Source of the DNA: Saccoglossus kowalevskii
Lineage: Eukaryota > Hemichordata > Enteropneusta > Harrimaniidae
Length of the DNA: 29,339 bases
Assembly: GCF_000003605.2 (NCBI RefSeq)
Contig: NW_003136221.1
Location: 1 to 29,339 of the forward strand
Direction of reading: 5' to 3'
The notes beneath the pieces were generated by a model. It was not told the DNA's origin, searched no databases, and saw nothing but the letters and a program-made list of their open reading frames with translations. The position numbers were made by a program, and so were the translations under genes. This document shows positions 24,683 to 29,339 of this stretch, one piece after another (position 1 is the stretch's first letter; each line of letters starts with the position of its first letter).

Positions 24683-25274
24683 TATTTGATGTTTTCAGAC
24701 TGGCTAACAAGCATTGATTCATCAGTACATAAACATTCAATTGCAGCACTGCAATACAAAAGTACAAGACTAGATTTATAGTATTTGATGTTTTCAGACT
24801 GGCTAACAAGCTTTGATTCATCAGTACATAAACATTCAATTGCAGCACTGCAATACAAAAGTACAAGACTAGATTTATAGTATTTGATGTTTTCAGACTG
24901 GCTAACAAGCATTGATTCATCAGTACATGAACATTCAATTGCAGCACTGCAATACAAAAGTACAAGACTAGATTTATAGTATTTGATGTTTTCAGACTGG
25001 CTAACAAGCTTTGATTCATCAGTACATAAACATTCAATTGCAGCACTGCAATACAAAAGTACGAGACTAGATTTATAGTATTTGATGTTTTCAGACTGGC
25101 TAACAAGCATTGATTCATCAGTACATGAACATTCAATTGCAGCACTGCAATACAAAAGTACAAGACTAGATTTATAGTATTTGATGTTTTCAGACTGGCT
25201 AACGAGCTTTGTTTCATTAGTACATGAACATTCAATTGCAGCACTGCAATACAAAAGTACAAAACTAGATTTAG
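24683..25274 (+). repeat. Run of five 99-bp monomers plus C-like copy
   Basis: The order is Egt, D'gt, Agt, D'Gt, Agt, then a C/C' hybrid with ATTAG and CATGAAC at 25178. It parallels 6752-7344, offset about 17931 bp, including TACGAG (CpG at 25062) in the fourth monomer. The longest minus-strand open stretch in the window (24679-25557) is a product of this run. Confidence 0.8.
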
Positions 25275-27315
25275 TATTTGATGTTTTCAGACTGGCTAAC
25301 AAGCATTGATTCATCAGTACATGAACATTCAATTGCAGCACTGCAATACAAAAGTACAAGACTAGATTTATAGTATTTGATGTTTTCAGACTGGCTAACA
25401 AGCATTGATTCATCAGTACATGAACATTCAATTGCAGCACTGCAATACAAAAGTACAAGACTAGATTTATAGTATTTGATGTTTTCAGACTGGCTAACGA
25501 GCTTTGTTTCATCAGTACATGAACATTCAATTGCAGCACTGCAATACAAAAGTACAAAACTAGATTTAGTATTTGATGTTTTCAGACTGGCTAACAAGCA
25601 TTGATTCATCAGTACATGAACATTCAATTGCAGCACTGCAATACAAAAGTACAAAACTAGATTTAGTATTTGATGTTTTCAGACTGGCTAACAAGCATTG
25701 ATTCATCAGTACATGAACATTCAATTGCAGCACTGCAATACAAAAGTACAAAACTAGATTTAGTATTTGATGTTTTCAGACTGGCTAACAAGCATTGATT
25801 CATCAGTACATGAACATTCAATTGCAGCACTGCAATACAAAAGTACAAAACTAGATTTAGTATTTGATGTTTTCAGACTGGCTAACAAGCATTGATTCAT
25901 CAGTACATGAACATTCAATTGCAGCACTGCAATACAAAAGTACAAAACTAGATTTAGTATTTGATGTTTTCAGACTGGCTAACGAGCTTTGATTCATCAG
26001 TACATGAACATTCAATTGCAGCACTGCAATACAAAAGTACAAGACTAGATTTAGTATTTGATGTTTTCAGACTGGCTAACAAGCATTGATTCATCAGTAC
26101 ATGAACATTCAATTGCAGCACTGCAATACAAAAGTACAAAACTAGATTTAGTATTTGATGTTTTCAGACTGGCTAACAAGCATTGATTCATCAGTACATG
26201 AACATTCAATTGCAGCACTGCAATACAAAAGTACAAAACTAGATTTAGTATTTGATGTTTTCAGACTGGCTAACAAGCATTGATTCATCAGTACATGAAC
26301 ATTCAATTGCAGCACTGCAATACAAAAGTACAAGACTAGATTTAGTATTTGATGTTTTCAGACTGGCTAACAAGCATTGATTCATCAGTACATGAACATT
26401 CAATTGCAGCACTGCAATACAAAAGTACAAAACTAGATTTAGTATTTGATGTTTTCAGACTGGCTAACAAGCTTTGATTCATCAGTACATGAACATTCAA
26501 TTGCAGCACTGCAATACAAAAGTACAAAACTAGATTTAGTATTTGATGTTTTCAGACTGGCTAACAAGCATTGATTCATCAGTACATGAACATTCAATTG
26601 CAGCACTGCAATACAAAAGTACAAGACTAGATTTAGTATTTGATGTTTTCAGACTGGCTAACAAGCATTGATTCATCAGTACATGAACATTCAATTGCAG
26701 CACTGCAATACAAAAGTACAAGACTAGATTTAGTATTTGATGTTTTCAGACTGGCTAACAAGCATTGATTCATCAGTACATGAACATTCAATTGCAGCAC
26801 TGCAATACAAAAGTACAAGACTAGATTTAGTATTTGATGTTTTCAGACTGGCTAACGAGCTTTGTTTCATCAGTACATGAACATTCAATTGCAGCACTGC
26901 AATACAAAAGTACAAGACTAGATTTAGTATTTGATGTTTTCAGACTGGCTAACAAGCATTGATTCATCAGTACATGAACATTCAATTGCAGCACTGCAAT
27001 ACAAAAGTACAAAACTAGATTTAGTATTTGATGTTTTCAGACTGGCTAACAAGCATTGATTCATCAGTACATGAACATTCAATTGCAGCACTGCAATACA
27101 AAAGTACAAGACTAGATTTAGTATTTGATGTTTTCAGACTGGCTAACAAGCATTGATTCATCAGTACATGAACATTCAATTGCAGCACTGCAATACAAAA
27201 GTACAAGACTAGATTTAGTATTTGATGTTTTCAGACTGGCTAACGAGCTTTGATTCATCAGTACATGAACATTCAATTGCAGCACTGCAATACAAAAGTA
27301 CAAGACTAGATTTAG

Positions 27316-27899
27316 TATTTGATGTTTTCAGACTGGCTAACAAGCATTGATTCATCAGTACATGAACATTCAATTGCAGCACTGCAATACAAAAGTACAA
27401 GACTAGATTTATAGTATTTGATGTTTTCAGACTGGCTAACGAGCTTTGTTTCATTAGTACATAAACATTCAATTGCAGCACTGCAATACAAAAGTACAAA
27501 ACTAGATTTAGTATTTGATGTTTTCAGACTGACTAACAAGCATTGATTCATCAGTACATGAACATTCAATTGCAGCACTGCAATACAAAAGTACAAAACT
27601 AGATTTAGTATTTGAAGTTTTCAGACTGGCTAACAAGCATTGATTCATCAGTACATGAACATTCAATTGCAGCACTGCAATACAAAAGTACAAAACTAGA
27701 TTTAGTATTTGATGTTTTCAGACTGGCTAACAAGCATTGATTCATCAGTACATGAACATTCAATTGCAGCACTGCAATACAAAAGTACAAAACTAGATTT
27801 AGTATTTGATGTTTTCAGACTGGCTAACAAGCATTGATTCATCAGTACATGAACATTCAATTGCAGCACTGCAATACAAAAGTACAAAACTAGATTTAG
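27316..27899 (+). repeat. Six-monomer string with CTGACTAAC, second copy
   Basis: This has the same type order and the same 584-bp length as 11148-11731. The monomer at 27609 adds a private TTTGAAG in place of TTTGATG. It contains the only full C-type monomer of block 3 (27415), supporting recent transfer of the whole block from the left part of the array or the reverse. Confidence 0.85.
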
Positions 27900-28968
27900 T
27901 ATTTGATGTTTTCAGACTGGCTAACAAGCTTTGATTCATCAGTACATGAACATTCAATTGCAGCACTGCAATACAAAAGTACAAAACTAGATTTAGTATT
28001 TGATGTTTTCAGACTGGCTAACAAGCATTGATTCATCAGTACATAAACATTCAATTGCAGCACTGCAATACAAAAGTACAAAACTAGATTTAGTATTTGA
28101 TGTTTTCAGACTGGCTAACAAGCTTTGATTCATCAGTACATGAACATTCAATTGCAGCACTGCAATACAAAAGTACAAAACTAGATTTAGTATTTGATGT
28201 TTTCAGACTGGCTAACAAGCATTGATTCATCAGTACATGAACATTCAATTGCAGCACTGCAATACAAAAGTACAAGACTAGATTTAGTATTTGATGTTTT
28301 CAGACTGGCTAACAAGCATTGATTCATCAGTACATAAACATTCAATTGCAGCACTGCAATACAAAAGTACAAGACTAGATTTAGTATTTGATGTTTTCAG
28401 ACTGGCTAACAAGCATTGATTCATCAGTACATGAACATTCAATTGCAGCACTGCAATACAAAAGTACAAGACTAGATTTATAGTATTTGATGTTTTCAGA
28501 CTGGCTAACAAGCTTTGATTCGTCAGTACATGAACATTCAATTGCAGCACTGCAATACAAAAGTACAAAACTAGATTTAGTATTTGATGTTTTCAGACTG
28601 GCTAACAAGCATTGATTCATCAGTACATGAACATTCAATTGCAGCACTGCAATACAAAAGTACAAAACTAGATTTAGTATTTGATGTTTTCAGACTGGCT
28701 AACAAGCATTGATTCGTCAGTACATGAACATTCAATTGCAGCACTGCAATACAAAAGTACAAAACTAGATTTAGTATTTGATGTTTTCAGACTGGCTAAC
28801 AAGCATTGATTCATCAGTACATGAACATTCAATTGCAGCACTGCAATACAAAAGTACAAAACTAGATTTAGTATTTGATGTTTTCAGACTGGCTAACAAG
28901 CATTGATTCATCAGTACATGAACATTCAATTGCAGCACTGCAATACAAAAGTACAAAACTAGATTTAG

Positions 28969-29339
28969 TATTTGATGTTTTCAGACTGGCTAACAAGCAT
29001 TGATTCATCAGTACATGAACATTCAATTGCAGCACTGCAATACAAAAGTACAAGACTAGATTTATAGTATTTGATGTTTTCAGACTGGCTAACAAGCTTT
29101 GATTCATCAGTACATAAACATTCAATTGCAGCACTGCAATACAAAAGTATGAGACTAGATTTATAGTATTTGATGTTTTCAGACTGGCTAACAAGCATTG
29201 ATTCATCAGTACATGAACATTCAATTGCAGCACTGCAATACAAAAGTACAAGACTAGATTTATAGTATTTGATGTTTTCAGACTGGCTACACAAGCTTTG
29301 ATTCATCAGTACATAAACATTCAATGCAGCACTGCAATA
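28969..29339 (+). repeat. Third copy of the Agt-D't string, ending at the window edge
   Basis: Agt, then D't with the rare TATGAG (changed base at 29150), then Agt, then a partial D'-like copy. It matches 6752 onward with a 22217-bp offset. The last 74 bases carry an extra base (GGCTACACAAGC) and a lost T (TTCAATGCAGC), as expected for poor quality near a contig end. Confidence 0.8.

Larger units (their letters stand above)
12233..29339 (+). repeat. Satellite block 3: 175 full monomers and one partial, open to the right
   Basis: The length to 29265 equals 175 x 97 plus 29 TA-insert copies, with one +1 (monomer 15832, AACACTTC) and one -1 (monomer 19341, GCATAC) cancelling. The final 74 bases are an incomplete D'-like copy. 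Type D and A dominate. The seven TTCGTCAG copies (CpG at 16650, 17428, 19571, 24233, 24330, 28521 and 28715) are all here. Full C monomers nearly vanish (only 27415, plus a hybrid at 25178 with ATTAG but CATGAAC). No MITE occurs in these 17 kb. No gene or RNA gene is visible. Confidence 0.96.

Noticed and set aside
24679-25557. A 292-codon minus-strand open frame, and many 61-94 codon frames throughout.
   Set aside because: The frames are translations of the satellite. Since 97 is not divisible by three, frames change with each monomer and hit stops; runs of 99-bp monomers keep phase and stay open. Most starts are TTG within the repeat, and the same peptides recur in two frames. There is no sign of selection on codons.
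131-29339. CRISPR array or bacterial repeat system.
   Set aside because: The repeats are contiguous 97-bp units with no unique spacers, no leader and no cas genes. Variation is confined to a few shared positions, as in eukaryotic satellite DNA.
131-29339. CENP-B box within the monomer.
   Set aside because: The required TTCG...CGGG pattern is absent. The common monomer has no CpG, and the TTCG that appears in seven variants is not followed by CGGG.
131-29339. Functional gene, tRNA or rRNA hidden between repeats.
   Set aside because: Every base from 131 to 29339 is accounted for by monomers, MITE copies, TA duplications or one-base indels, and there is no leftover unique sequence.

Overview
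This window is a nearly pure eukaryotic satellite DNA array. It holds 295 complete tandem copies, plus one partial copy, of an AT-rich monomer of 97 bp (about one third G+C; 48 copies are a variant with an extra TA, normally 99 bp). The array is interrupted only by three copies of a short non-autonomous inverted-repeat transposon of about 208 bp. I find no protein-coding gene, tRNA, rRNA, CRISPR array or bacterial-type operon. The open frames are on the minus strand and are by-products of the repeat. The organism is a eukaryote, probably an animal. The style of the small element (TA target, TTTAAT-rich subterminal motifs) reminds me of invertebrate, perhaps mollusc, MITEs, but that is a weak recollection and not a taxonomic assignment.

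Layout: 1-130 is the right part of the first MITE copy, cut by the window edge. 131-3142 is satellite block 1 (31 monomers). 3145-3353 is a complete MITE of 209 bp inside a duplicated TA. 3354-12022 is satellite block 2 (89 monomers). 12025-12232 is a third MITE copy of 208 bp. 12233-29339 is satellite block 3 (175 full monomers and one partial), which runs off the right edge. All monomers are head to tail in one orientation. The block lengths are fully accounted for by 97-bp units, the TA-insert units and a few one-base indels.

The monomers are not uniform. About ten positions vary recurrently and sort into named types, counted from the TATTTGATG start: A (AACAAGCATTGATTC), B (AACGAGCTTTGATTC), C (AACGAGCTTTGTTTCATTAG with CATAAAC), C' (as C but ATCAG and CATGAAC), D (AACAAGCTTTGATTC), D' (D with CATAAAC), E (A with CATAAAC), F (AACGAGCATT), H (AACAAGCATTGTTTC) and T (CTATCAAG). 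Suffix a is ACAAAACT, g is ACAAGACT, G is ACGAGACT, and t marks the extra TA. The order of types shows local higher-order repeats and long-range block duplications, consistent with unequal exchange and gene conversion. The three MITE copies sit at the same TA of the monomer and share neighbouring monomer types, so one insertion was probably copied by array amplification.

The common monomer has no CpG. The three places where CpG recurs are the same places where copies alternate between CG and CA or TG, which suggests decay of methylated CpG. A 33-bp segment of the monomer containing a perfect 7-bp dyad has no recurrent substitution and is the best candidate for a functional site in the array. 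Both window edges and a few internal monomers carry clusters of one-base indels that look like sequencing or assembly error.
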